A stretch of DNA of 64,000 nucleotides from NCBI RefSeq assembly GCF_016735675.1, contig NZ_JAERSG010000004.1, forward strand, positions 408,870-472,869. Reading direction: 5' to 3'. Below are positions 17,439 through 26,402 of the stretch, piece by piece. The translations under genes were made by a program, and so were the position numbers. Source of the DNA: Nocardioides baculatus. Its GTDB lineage: Bacteria > Actinomycetota > Actinomycetes > Propionibacteriales > Nocardioidaceae. Numbering within the stretch: the first letter of the stretch is position 1; every line of letters starts with the position of its first letter. The notes under the pieces are model-generated. The model did not search any database and was not told where the DNA came from. It saw nothing but the letters and a program-made list of their open reading frames with translations.

Positions 17439-19102
17439 CACCTCTCCCCTCCCTCGGGTCGCGCCGGGAACAGGCCCTCGGGCGTCCCCTTGCCGTCCCA
17501 GTTCAGGAGGTTGACCCGGCTGGCCTTGTCGTCCGGCGCGGCGAGCGAGTCGGAGGTCTGCCGGTCCTGGAGCATCCGGAAGTTCTCCACCGCAACGGGG
17601 GTGGGGTAGCCCGCTCCCTCGCCGAGAAGTGCCTGGTCGTAGTGGGAACCGGCTGCGTCGAAGTCCACCGCACAGTCGGTGGCGAGCTCCTCCAACCCGT
17701 GCGCCTGCTCGGCGTGTGCCGACGGGATCACGTAGCGGTCGGCGTACTTCGCGATCGCGAGCAGGCGGAACATCTCGTACATCTCCTCCTCCGTCATGCC
17801 GACGGCGGCGGGGATGCTGGCATCGGGCTCGCGCCCGAGGTTGATGTCACGCATGTAGGAGCGCATCGCGGCGAGCTTCTTCAACACCCCGTTGACCGGC
17901 TCGACATCGCCGGCCGTGAACAGGTTGGCGAGGTACTCGACCGGGATCCGCAGCGTGTCGATCGCGGCGAACAGGTTGCCGCGGTCCTCCGCGTCCTCGC
18001 CCGTCTCCTTCACCACGTCGACCACGGGTGAGAGCGGCGGGATGTACCAGACCATCGGCATCGTGCGGTACTCCGGGTGCAGCGGCAGGGCGACCTTGTA
18101 GTCGGTGATGAGCCGCAGCACGGGCGACTTCTTCGCCGCTTCGATCCAGTCGGCCTGGATCCCCGCGGCGAGGGCGGCCTGCTCAACCTCGGGGTCGCGT
18201 GGGTCGAGGAACACGCTGCGCTGCGCCTCGTAGAGGTCGTGGTCGTCCTCGACCGCCGCAGCCTCGAGGACCGCGTCCGCGTCGTAGAGCATGAGGCCGA
18301 TGTAGCGCAGCCGGCCCACGCAGGTCTCCGCGCAGACCGTCGGGATGCCGACCTCGATCCGCGGGTAGCAGAACGTGCACTTCTCGGCCTTGCCGGTCTT
18401 GTGGTTGAAGTACACCTTCTTGTAGGGGCAACCCGACACGCACATCCGCCACCCCCGGCAGCGGTCCTGGTCGACGAGGACGATGCCGTCCTCGGCGCGC
18501 TTGTAGATCGCTCCGGAGGGGCACGACGCCGCGCAGGAGGGGTTGAGGCAGTGCTCGCAGATGCGCGGCAGGTAGAACATGAAGGTCTCCTCGAACTCGA
18601 GCTTGACCTTGTCCTCGATGCCCTTGAACATCACGTCGCGCGCGGCGTGCTCCTGCGAGCCACCCAGGTCGTCGTCCCAGTTGGCCGACCACTGCACCTG
18701 CATGTCCTTGCCGGTGAGCAGGCTCTTGGGACGTGCCACCGGGAAGTTCTCCGACGCCGGCGAGTTCAGCAGCGTCTCGTAGTCGTAGGTCCAGGGCTCG
18801 TAGTAGTCCTCGATCGAGGGCAGCTTGGGGTTGGAGAAGATGCTGAGCAGCTTCTTCAGCCGGCCGCCGGCCTTGAGCGCCAGGCGCCCGTTGGGCTTGC
18901 GGACCCAGCCGCCCTGCCACTCGTCCTGGTCCTCGTAGGTCCGGGGGTAGCCGAGGCCGGGGCGCGTCTCGACGTTGTTGAACCAGACGTACTCCATGCC
19001 GGTGCGGTTGGTCCACGCCTGCTTGCAGGTCACCGAGCAGGTGTGGCACCCGATGCACTTGTCGAGGTTCATCACCATCGCCATCTGAGCCATGACGCGC
19101 AT
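17438..19102 (-). CDS. narH: Nitrate reductase beta subunit (iron-sulfur)
   Basis: This 554-residue electron-transfer subunit carries three 4Fe-4S clusters and one 3Fe-4S cluster. The four cysteine groups are visible: CIGCHTCSVTCKQAW near the start, CEHCLNPSCAASCP, CRGWRMCVSGCPYKK (tryptophan replacing a cysteine gives the 3Fe-4S centre) and CTFCYP...CAETCVGR. Length is slightly above E. coli NarH (512). The gene begins 1 nt after the narG stop and overlaps narJ. Confidence 0.97.
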   Translation of the reverse strand: MRVMAQMAMVMNLDKCIGCHTCSVTCKQAWTNRTGMEYVWFNNVETRPGLGYPRTYEDQDEWQGGWVRKPNGRLALKAGGRLKKLLSIFSNPKLPSIEDYYEPWTYDYETLLNSPASENFPVARPKSLLTGKDMQVQWSANWDDDLGGSQEHAARDVMFKGIEDKVKLEFEETFMFYLPRICEHCLNPSCAASCPSGAIYKRAEDGIVLVDQDRCRGWRMCVSGCPYKKVYFNHKTGKAEKCTFCYPRIEVGIPTVCAETCVGRLRYIGLMLYDADAVLEAAAVEDDHDLYEAQRSVFLDPRDPEVEQAALAAGIQADWIEAAKKSPVLRLITDYKVALPLHPEYRTMPMVWYIPPLSPVVDVVKETGEDAEDRGNLFAAIDTLRIPVEYLANLFTAGDVEPVNGVLKKLAAMRSYMRDINLGREPDASIPAAVGMTEEEMYEMFRLLAIAKYADRYVIPSAHAEQAHGLEELATDCAVDFDAAGSHYDQALLGEGAGYPTPVAVENFRMLQDRQTSDSLAAPDDKASRVNLLNWDGKGTPEGLFPARPEGGER

Positions 19103-19103
19103 G

Positions 19104-22100
19104 TCAGTACTCCACCTTCGCCGTGCGCTTGCGGATCATCGTGACCTCGTCGCGGTTGTTCCCCGTGGGGCCGATGTAGTTGAAGAAGTAGGCCAGCTGC
19201 GCGTAGCCGCCGACGATGTGGCTCGGCTTCATCAGCGTCCTGGTGAGGCTGTTGTGGATGCCGCCGCGCTTGCCGTCCCGCTCGGTCAGTGGCACGTCGA
19301 TCAACCGGTCCTGGGCGTGGTGCATGAACACCGTGCCCTCCGGCATCCGGTGGCTGACGATGGCCCGAGCGGCGACCACGCCGTTGCGGTTGACCATCTC
19401 GATCCAGTCGTTGTCCTTGATCCCCACCTTGGCCGCGTCACGGTCCGAGATCCACACCGACTGGCCGCCGCGCGACAACGAGAGCATGAACAGGTTGTCC
19501 TGGTACTCGGAGTGGATGGACCACTTGTTGTGGGGCGTCAGGTAGCGCACCGACACGCCCAGCTCGTTGACCTCCCCGATCGGCGCCTCACCGAAGAGCG
19601 CCGACATGTTCAACGGCGGCCGGTAGACGGGCAGGGCCTCGCCCATGCCGAGGAACCAGTCGTGGTCGACGTAGAACTGCTGACGACCCGTGAGGGTGTG
19701 GAACGGCTTCTTGCGCTCGACGTTGATGGTGAACGGCGCGTAGCGGCGCCCACCCGACTCCGAGCCCGACCACTCCGGCGAGGTGATGACCGGGACGGGG
19801 GCGACCTGGGTGTCGGCGAAGGTGATCTGCTTGCCCTCGTGCTCGGCCGAGAGGTCGTGGAGCTCGGTGCCGGTGCGCTTCTCCAGGTTCTTGAACCCGA
19901 GCGTGGCCAGGTGGCCGTTGGTGGTGCCGGACAGGTGCAGGATCGCCTCCGCGCACTGGATGTCGGTCTCCAGGCGCGGCTGCCCGTCACCGGCCCCGCC
20001 GTGCACCACTCCGTTGCGCTGGCGCAGGATGTCGATCTCGCGACCGGCCGTGTAGGGCACGCCCTTGGTCACCATGCCGAGGTCCTCGATGAGCGGACCG
20101 ATCGACGTCATCTTCTCGTGGACCGCCGTGAAGTCGCGCTCGGCGACCACGAGCACCGGCATCGTCTTCCCGGGCACCGGGTCGACCTCGCCGGTCTTCC
20201 AGTCCTTGACCTCCCCGTGGACGGTGGCCATCGCCTCGGGGGTGTCGTGCCACAACGGCTTGGCGACGAGGTCCTTGCGGGTGCCGAGGTGGTTCACCGC
20301 GAGCTCGGAGAAGCGCTTCGCGATCGCCTTCCACGCCTCCCAGTCCGTCTTCGTCTGCCACGGCGGTGCGATGGCCGGGTTGAACGAGTGGATGAAGGGA
20401 TGCATGTCGGTGGTGTTGAGGTCGTGCTTCTCGTACCAGGTCGCGGCCGGCAGGACGACGTCGGAGAGGATCGTCGAGCTGGTCATCCGGAAGTCGATCG
20501 TCATCAGCAGGTCGAGCCTGCCCTCGGCCGCCTTGTCGGCCCACACGACGTCGCGCGGTCGTTTGCCCGGCGGCGCCTCCTGGGCGCTCTCCGCGCTGTC
20601 GGTCCCGAGGAGGTGCCGCAGGAAGTATTCGTTGCCCTTGGCCGATGAGCCCAGCAGGTTCGAGCGCCACAGGCTCAGGACCCGTGGGTGGTTCTCCTCC
20701 GCCTCGGGGTCCTCCACCGCGAACTTCAGCTCGCCCGACTTCAGCTGCTCGACCACGTAGTCGGCCGGAGCCTGACCGGCCTCCTCGGCCTGGTCGACCA
20801 ACGAGAGGCTGCTCCGGTTGAAGGTCGGGTAGCTCGGGGTCCAGCCGAGACGCACCGACTGGGCCAGCAGGTCCATCACCGTCTTTCCGGCGAACACCCC
20901 GGTCCCGGCGTCGAGGTCGTCGGCGTCGAAGGTGTCGTAGCGGTACTGGGAGGTGTTGACGTACCAGTACGCCGTCTGGTTCATGTGCCGCGGCGGGCGC
21001 TGCCAGTCCAGGGCGAAGGCCATGTGCTGGAACCCCATCAGCGGACGCACCTTCTCCTGCCCCACGTAGTGGGCCCAGCCACCGCCGTTGCGCCCCTGGC
21101 ACCCGGTGATGGTGGTGAGGACGAGCATCGCGCGATAGATCTGGTCGGAGTGGAACCAGTGGTTGGTGCCCGCACCCATCAAGATCATGCCGCGACCGTT
21201 GGTGTCGATCGCGTTCTCCGCCCACTCCCGGGCGATCCGGGTGACCTGCGCGGCAGGCACGCCGGTGTGCTGCTCCTGCCAGGCGGGGGTCGCCGGCACC
21301 GACGGGTCGTCGTAGCCGTGCGGGTCGGACTCGCTGGTGCGCGGCCAGGTGCCGGGCAGGCCGTCGCGGGCGACGCCGTACTGGGCGAGCATCAGGTCGA
21401 GGACGGTGGTGACGACGCGGTCGCCCACGCGGGCGATCGGCACTCCGCGTCGCTCGTGGATGACCTTGCCGTCCGCCGCGTCGAACCGGGGCAGCTCGAC
21501 CTCGACGGACTCGCGGGTCCCGCCCTGGTGGTCGCGGTACATGCTGAGCGCGGGGTCGATGTCGCCGAGCTCGAGGTTCCACCTGCCCAGGCCCTCGTCG
21601 CCGAAACGGTCGCCGATGGAGCCCTGCGGGATGCGCACCTCGCCGGTGGTGGCGTCGATGACGGCCGGCTTCCACATGGCGTTCTCGCTGTCCCCACCGA
21701 GGTCGCCCTCGACGAGGAACTTGCCGGGCCGATAGGCCCCGGAGCCGTCCGGCTCGAGGCAGATGAGGTGCGGCAGGTCGGTGTACTGCTTGTTGTAGGT
21801 CTCGAAGAACGGCGTCGTGGAGTCGACGAAGAACTCCTTGAGGACCACGTGCCCCATCGCCATGGCGAGTGCACCGTCGGTGCCGGGCGCGGGACTCACC
21901 CACTCGTCGGCGAACTTCACGTTCTCGGCGTAGTCCGGCGCGACGGCGACCACCTTCTGGCCGCGGTAGCGCGCCTCGGTCATCCAGTGGGCGTCAGGCG
22001 TGCGGGTGACCGGGACGTTGGAGCCCCACATGAACAGGTAGCCCGCATCCCACCAGTCGCCCGACTCGGGAACGTCGGTCTGGTCCCCGAACATCTGTGG

Positions 22101-22805
22101 TGACGCGTTCGGCAGGTCGGCGTACCAGTCGTAGAAGGAGAGCATGGGAGCGCCGATGAGCTCGAGGAAGCGCGCGCCCGAGACGTACGACACCTGGGAC
22201 ATCGCCGGGATCGGCGAGAACCCGGCGATGCGGTCGGGCCCCCACCGCTTGACGGTGTAGACGTGCGCCGCGGCGACGATCTCGACGACCTCCTCCCACG
22301 TCGCGCGCACCAGCCCGCCCTTGCCGCGAGCCTTCTTGTAGACCCGCGCCTTCTCCTCGTCCTGGACGATCGAGCCCCACGCCACGACCGGGTCGCCGTA
22401 CTGCTGCTTGGCGGCGCGGAACATGTCCAGCAGGACGCCGCGGACGTAGGGGTAGCGCACCCGCGTCGGGCTGTAGGTGTACCAGCTGAAGGCGGCACCG
22501 CGCGGACACCCGCGCGGCTCGTACTCCGGGCGGTCCGGACCCGCGCTGGGGTAGTCGGTCTGCTGCGCCTCCCAGGTGATGATCCCGTCCTTGACGTAGA
22601 CCTTCCACGAGCACGAACCGGTGCAGTTGACTCCGTGGGTGGACCGCACGACCTTGTCGTGGCTCCACCGCTCGCGGTAGAAGACGTCGCCTTCGCGCCC
22701 GCCCTTCTTGTGCAGGGTCCGCTGGTCGTCGCTGACCTCCGCCTTGGTGAAGAACCGGCGACTGCCGATCAACGTCCTCTGGAGCTGGTTCTCGAGGTCG
22801 GTCAC
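19104..22805 (-). CDS. narG: Nitrate reductase alpha subunit (Mo-bisMGD catalytic)
   Basis: This 1233-residue catalytic subunit reduces nitrate to nitrite on the cytoplasmic face. The FS0 cluster site HGVNCTGSC, followed by CPRGAA, is in the first 110 residues with the histidine ligand typical of NarG. No twin-arginine signal is present at the N-terminus (MTDLENQLQRTL), consistent with a cytoplasmic active site. The GTG start at 22805 has an AGAGAGG ribosome site. It follows narK after 58 nt and leads narHJI. Confidence 0.97.
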   Translation of the reverse strand: MTDLENQLQRTLIGSRRFFTKAEVSDDQRTLHKKGGREGDVFYRERWSHDKVVRSTHGVNCTGSCSWKVYVKDGIITWEAQQTDYPSAGPDRPEYEPRGCPRGAAFSWYTYSPTRVRYPYVRGVLLDMFRAAKQQYGDPVVAWGSIVQDEEKARVYKKARGKGGLVRATWEEVVEIVAAAHVYTVKRWGPDRIAGFSPIPAMSQVSYVSGARFLELIGAPMLSFYDWYADLPNASPQMFGDQTDVPESGDWWDAGYLFMWGSNVPVTRTPDAHWMTEARYRGQKVVAVAPDYAENVKFADEWVSPAPGTDGALAMAMGHVVLKEFFVDSTTPFFETYNKQYTDLPHLICLEPDGSGAYRPGKFLVEGDLGGDSENAMWKPAVIDATTGEVRIPQGSIGDRFGDEGLGRWNLELGDIDPALSMYRDHQGGTRESVEVELPRFDAADGKVIHERRGVPIARVGDRVVTTVLDLMLAQYGVARDGLPGTWPRTSESDPHGYDDPSVPATPAWQEQHTGVPAAQVTRIAREWAENAIDTNGRGMILMGAGTNHWFHSDQIYRAMLVLTTITGCQGRNGGGWAHYVGQEKVRPLMGFQHMAFALDWQRPPRHMNQTAYWYVNTSQYRYDTFDADDLDAGTGVFAGKTVMDLLAQSVRLGWTPSYPTFNRSSLSLVDQAEEAGQAPADYVVEQLKSGELKFAVEDPEAEENHPRVLSLWRSNLLGSSAKGNEYFLRHLLGTDSAESAQEAPPGKRPRDVVWADKAAEGRLDLLMTIDFRMTSSTILSDVVLPAATWYEKHDLNTTDMHPFIHSFNPAIAPPWQTKTDWEAWKAIAKRFSELAVNHLGTRKDLVAKPLWHDTPEAMATVHGEVKDWKTGEVDPVPGKTMPVLVVAERDFTAVHEKMTSIGPLIEDLGMVTKGVPYTAGREIDILRQRNGVVHGGAGDGQPRLETDIQCAEAILHLSGTTNGHLATLGFKNLEKRTGTELHDLSAEHEGKQITFADTQVAPVPVITSPEWSGSESGGRRYAPFTINVERKKPFHTLTGRQQFYVDHDWFLGMGEALPVYRPPLNMSALFGEAPIGEVNELGVSVRYLTPHNKWSIHSEYQDNLFMLSLSRGGQSVWISDRDAAKVGIKDNDWIEMVNRNGVVAARAIVSHRMPEGTVFMHHAQDRLIDVPLTERDGKRGGIHNSLTRTLMKPSHIVGGYAQLAYFFNYIGPTGNNRDEVTMIRKRTAKVEY

Positions 22806-22863
22806 GTGGTGCCTCTCTGTGCGGTGTCCGTCGGGCGTCGTGCAGGTCGGGCGTCGTGCAGGG

Positions 22864-24147
22864 TCAGGCAGGGACCGTCGTCGTCGCCGCCGACGACGCC
22901 GCGGCCGCCGTGCGTCGTACGACGAGCAGGGTGAGCGCGAGGGTGAGCGCGGCGGTCACGGCCAGCAGCCAGAGGCCGACCGCGTAGGACTCGGTCTGGC
23001 CGTAGAGCCAGCCCATCAGCAGCGGCGGCACGAAACCACCGAGACCACCCGCGGCACCGACGAGTCCGGTCACGCCGCCCACCCGCGCGGGCTCGGTGGT
23101 GTGGGCGATGAGGGCGAACACTGCCCCGGAGCCGGCCCCCAGCGCCGCTGCCATCACCAGGAAGGCGACGGTGCCCAGCGTGAGGTTGCTGCCGTCGGCC
23201 GACGTGACCGGCGGATTGGGGGCAGCGACGGCCGCGCACACGGCGACGAGGCCGTACGCCACGGTCAGCACCCGGATCGATCCCAGGCGGTCCGAGAGCC
23301 AGCCGCCCACGGGGCGCATCACGACCGCGATCAGGACGAACCCGGCCATGCGGTTGGCTGCGTCGGCCGGCTCGAGCCCGTGCGCGGTCTTGAGGTAGGT
23401 GGGGAGGAAGACCGAGAACGCGACGTAGCCGCCGAACGCGACGGCGTAGAGCACGCATGCCTGCCAAGTGATCGGCAGCCGGGCGTTGGCGGCGAGCCGG
23501 GTGGCCAGGCTGGTGGTCGGGACCGCGCGTCCGGGCGCGTCGCGGAGGACGAGCCACGCCACGAGCGCGTAGGCGGCCAGCACGGCCGCGGTGATGAGGA
23601 ACGGGACAGTGCGCCCCTGCTCCTGCGACAGGGGCACCGTGGTCAGCGCGCTGATGGCGGTGCCACCCATGCCCGCACCGAAGATGCCGACCGCCAGGCC
23701 GCGCTTCTCCGGCGGGAACCACGCGTTGACGAACGGGACGCCGACGGCGAACGCCGTCCCGGCGATGCCGAGGAAGAAGCCTCCGAAGAGCATCAGGGTG
23801 TACGAGTCGAGGGCGAAGAACGCCAGGAACAACACCGGCACGATGGTCACCGCGGAGACGATCGGGAACATCACCCGCCCGCCGAACCGATCGGTCAACG
23901 CCCCGACGATGATCCTCCCGAGCGAACCGACGAGCACGGGTACGGCGACCATCAGGGCCACCTCCGACTGGCTCAGCAGTCCGAGCGGGCTGTCCGCGCC
24001 CTGCTTGAGGTAGAGCGCACCGAGGGGGCTGATCAGGGCCCACGCCCAGAAGTTCACGGCGAACCCCAGTGTCGCCAGGGCCAGCATCACCCAACTGTTC
24101 GGGCCGCTCCCTCCCGCGTGGTCCTGCGTGAGGCTGGCGTGTGTCAT
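22864..24147 (-). CDS. narK: Nitrate/nitrite transporter, MFS family
   Basis: This 427-residue major-facilitator protein has about 12 hydrophobic helices. The glycine-rich nitrate signatures are GAGMGGTAISALTT in helix 5 and GAAGGLGGFVPPLLMG in helix 11. It imports nitrate and/or exports nitrite for the reductase encoded next. It is the first gene of narK-narGHJI. The ATG at 24147 has AGGAG 7 nt upstream; an ATG 4 nt upstream is out of frame. Confidence 0.95.
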   Translation of the reverse strand: MTHASLTQDHAGGSGPNSWVMLALATLGFAVNFWAWALISPLGALYLKQGADSPLGLLSQSEVALMVAVPVLVGSLGRIIVGALTDRFGGRVMFPIVSAVTIVPVLFLAFFALDSYTLMLFGGFFLGIAGTAFAVGVPFVNAWFPPEKRGLAVGIFGAGMGGTAISALTTVPLSQEQGRTVPFLITAAVLAAYALVAWLVLRDAPGRAVPTTSLATRLAANARLPITWQACVLYAVAFGGYVAFSVFLPTYLKTAHGLEPADAANRMAGFVLIAVVMRPVGGWLSDRLGSIRVLTVAYGLVAVCAAVAAPNPPVTSADGSNLTLGTVAFLVMAAALGAGSGAVFALIAHTTEPARVGGVTGLVGAAGGLGGFVPPLLMGWLYGQTESYAVGLWLLAVTAALTLALTLLVVRRTAAAASSAATTTVPA

Positions 24148-24266
24148 TCATGCGCTCCTGGGACAAGTGTCTCGTGCCGACGAGCGCGACGCTAGTGCGC
24201 AGCCCTCACGCATTCACGGGCCATTGGTCCCGACCCGGCCGGGACCTCTCTCCCGACCCGGGCAGC
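24148..24266 (-). promoter_or_regulatory. nar operon control region
   Basis: On the minus strand TAGCGT (24194-24189) is a plausible -10 box giving a leader of about 35 nt to narK, with AGGAG at 24159-24155. Upstream, GGTCCCG and CGGGACC (24226-24232 and 24240-24246, 7-nt spacer) form an inverted repeat. It could be an operator, or the terminator of nothing obvious, since the neighbouring lipoprotein gene ends at 24267 and reads the other way out. I see no clear FNR-like site. Confidence 0.45.
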
Positions 24267-24770
24267 TCAGCCGCCGAACGCCTCGGCGTACATCGCCTCG
24301 AGCTCGGGGGACTCCTCGGCCGTGAAGCCGCAGAGCGTCACCCGGTCGTCCGTGGCGCTGACGAGGTAGGTCTTGCCCTCCTGGAAGTCCACCGCCATCA
24401 GCAGGTCCTGGAGGTTCTTGCTGGGCGACTCGACGGTCACCGTCGACGCGTCGCCGCCGGTGTACCACTGGTCGACCTCCAGCGTCGCCGTACCGCCCTC
24501 GATCGAGGTGACCGTGCCGGAGAACGCGGTGTCGAAGGTGGAGAGGGTCTCGGCGGACGGCATCGCGCACTTGGCGGCGACCGACCCGTCGGCGGTGAGG
24601 GCGACCGGCCCGTCGTCGGTGGTGGCGTCCGAGCTGCTCGACGAGCCCGGGTCGGACGCCGTGGTCGCGGAGTCGGCGTCGGAGCTGGCTCCGCACGCGG
24701 TCAGGAAGGCCAGCGCCACGAGGAGAGGGGTGGCGAGCAGCGTGCGGGTGTGCGTGCGGGTGGTCTTCAC
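24267..24770 (-). CDS. Putative secreted lipoprotein, unknown function
   Basis: This 167-residue protein has a lipoprotein signal peptide ending in the lipobox LTAC (Cys about 25). A serine/threonine/aspartate-rich linker and a small C-terminal domain with two cysteines (AAKCAMPS and TLCGFT) that may form a disulfide follow. I recognise no named family. The frame is open further upstream, but the GTG at 24770 has AGGAGG 4 nt away, the strongest ribosome site in this stretch, and gives a clean signal peptide. The gene precedes the nar control region and faces the same way. Confidence 0.75.
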   Translation of the reverse strand: MKTTRTHTRTLLATPLLVALAFLTACGASSDADSATTASDPGSSSSSDATTDDGPVALTADGSVAAKCAMPSAETLSTFDTAFSGTVTSIEGGTATLEVDQWYTGGDASTVTVESPSKNLQDLLMAVDFQEGKTYLVSATDDRVTLCGFTAEESPELEAMYAEAFGG

Positions 24771-24835
24771 GGTTCCTCCTGGGACGGACGGCGTCGCCAG
24801 TGGGACGACGCCAGGGGCGCTCGGGTTCCGCTCGG

Positions 24836-25558
24836 TCACCGCGCTGGGTCCTCCTCCTCTTCCTCCTCGACCCGCCGCTTGAGGCGGCCGATGCCGGGGA
24901 TCTTGCCGAGGATCTCGTTGAGCTCGCGGGAGACGACGAGCAGCTCGTGGACGTCGGGCGCGACCGTGCCGAGCGTGGCCAGGACCGGCATGACGTCCTT
25001 CTCCATCGAGTCCGTGAGCTCCGGGAGCTGGTCGACCAGCCGCACGAGCGCCTCGACCTCGGCCGGGCTGGTGGTGTCCGCAAGGGTCTGCAACGTGGGC
25101 TGGAGGGTCGTCAGCGGTGGCTCGAGGACGTCCATCAGCGACGCGGCCCGGCCCACCTGCACGGCCGCACCGTCCACCACGGGGCCGACCGCGTCGATCT
25201 TCTCCTTCGCGCCGTCGACGACGTCCCCGACCCGGCGGATCTCCCAGGTCGCGCCGTCCACGACGCCGCTCACCCGCTCGATCTGGACGTTCGCGGCGTC
25301 CACGACCGCCCCCACCCGGTCCACCTGCGTCGTCGCTTCGTCGACGACCGCCGCGACGCGTGCCACCTCGTGCTCCGCGGCGTCGGCGATCCCCTCCACC
25401 CGGTCGATGACCGCCGAGGCCCGGACGAGCAGCTGCTCGGCCTGGCCGAGCAGGGCGAGCGCACGAGGCACGGCACCGACGAGCGCCTCGACCTGGTCAC
25501 CGCCCCGCTCGAGGGCGGACAGGACGTCGCGGGGGCCGGGCACGGCGGGCAGGCGCAT
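24836..25558 (-). CDS. Hypothetical protein with amphipathic heptad/undecad-like repeats
   Basis: This 240-residue protein contains about eight tandem copies of a short unit resembling VVDxAxxxVxRVxxVVDxA between residues 50 and 140. It then has a region with conserved prolines (LEPPLTTLQPTLQTLADTTSPAEVEALVRLVDQLPEL) and a glutamate-rich tail with basic residues. The repeats predict long amphipathic helices, as in apolipoprotein-like or phasin-like surfaces. There is no signal peptide or transmembrane segment. I do not recognise the family; a lipid- or polymer-surface role is speculation. Confidence 0.7.
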   Translation of the reverse strand: MRLPAVPGPRDVLSALERGGDQVEALVGAVPRALALLGQAEQLLVRASAVIDRVEGIADAAEHEVARVAAVVDEATTQVDRVGAVVDAANVQIERVSGVVDGATWEIRRVGDVVDGAKEKIDAVGPVVDGAAVQVGRAASLMDVLEPPLTTLQPTLQTLADTTSPAEVEALVRLVDQLPELTDSMEKDVMPVLATLGTVAPDVHELLVVSRELNEILGKIPGIGRLKRRVEEEEEEDPAR

Positions 25559-25574
25559 GCCCCATTCCTACCAG

Positions 25575-25589
25575 CGGGGCCTCGCCCCG
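25575..25589 (-). terminator. Small hairpin after the ABC transporter operon
   Basis: CGGGGC and GCCCCG (25575-25580 and 25584-25589) form a 6-bp GC stem with a 3-nt loop just downstream of the last permease gene. There is no U-tract, so it is at most a weak terminator. Confidence 0.35.
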
Positions 25590-25592
25590 GAC

Positions 25593-26402
25593 CTACCGTG
25601 CGGCGGCGACCGACTCGTCCGTCCCGGCCAGCTTCTGCGAGACCCAGATCGGGATGACCGACAGCACGATGAGCGCGGCGGCGACGACGTTGACCACCGG
25701 GGCCTGGTTGGGGCGGAACAGGTTCTGGTAGATCCAGATCGGCAGGGTCTGGATGCCCTGACCCGCGGTGAAGGTCGTCACGATGATCTCGTCGAACGAC
25801 AGGGCGAACGACAGCAGCGCGCCGGCCAGCAGGGCCGAGCGCATCATCGGGAGGGTGATCGACCAGAAGGTGCGGAAGGTGCCGGCGCCGAGGTCCATCG
25901 ACGCCTCCTCCAGGTTGCCCCCGAGCCGTCGGAGCCGGGCGATGGCGTTGTTGAACACCGTCACGATGCAGAACGTCGCGTGCGAGACGACGAGCGTCAG
26001 CATGCCGAGCTGGATCCCGAACATCGTCAGGAACGCGTTGGCCAGTGCGATGCCGGTCACCACGCCCGGCAGCGCGATCGGCAGGATGATCAGCAGGGAG
26101 ACGGTGTCGCGACCGAAGAAGCGGAACCGCTGGAGCGCCAGCGCGGCCATCGTGCCGAGCACGAGCGCGATCACCGTGGCCATCACCGCCACCTCGAGCG
26201 ACACGACGATCGCGTTGCGCGCACCGTCGCTCTCCACGGCGGCCGACCACCACCGCGTGGTGAAGCCCGGCGGCGGCCACTCGAAGGTGCGCGAGGTGTT
26301 GAAGGAGTTCAGCACCACGAGCGCGAGCGGTGCGTAGACGAACAGCAGCACCAGCCCGGTGAACGCCCGGAGCAGGACCCGTGTCGCGGGTGAGAACGTC
26401 AT
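25593..26402 (-). CDS. ABC transporter permease, polyamine type (PotC-like)
   Basis: This 269-residue inner-membrane permease has about six helices and the EAA loop NLEEASMDLGAGTFRTFWSITLPMM that contacts the ATPase. Together with the gene before it, it forms the heterodimeric channel of a spermidine/putrescine-class importer. The ATG at 26402 overlaps the preceding permease stop (ATGA). The long upstream extension of the frame is a shadow. Confidence 0.92.
   Translation of the reverse strand: MTFSPATRVLLRAFTGLVLLFVYAPLALVVLNSFNTSRTFEWPPPGFTTRWWSAAVESDGARNAIVVSLEVAVMATVIALVLGTMAALALQRFRFFGRDTVSLLIILPIALPGVVTGIALANAFLTMFGIQLGMLTLVVSHATFCIVTVFNNAIARLRRLGGNLEEASMDLGAGTFRTFWSITLPMMRSALLAGALLSFALSFDEIIVTTFTAGQGIQTLPIWIYQNLFRPNQAPVVNVVAAALIVLSVIPIWVSQKLAGTDESVAAAR

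Noticed and set aside
24226..24246. Terminator of the lipoprotein gene
   Set aside because: The lipoprotein gene at 24267-24770 reads leftward into this region, but the repeat lies close upstream of the narK promoter and has no T-tract. It is kept only as a possible operator.
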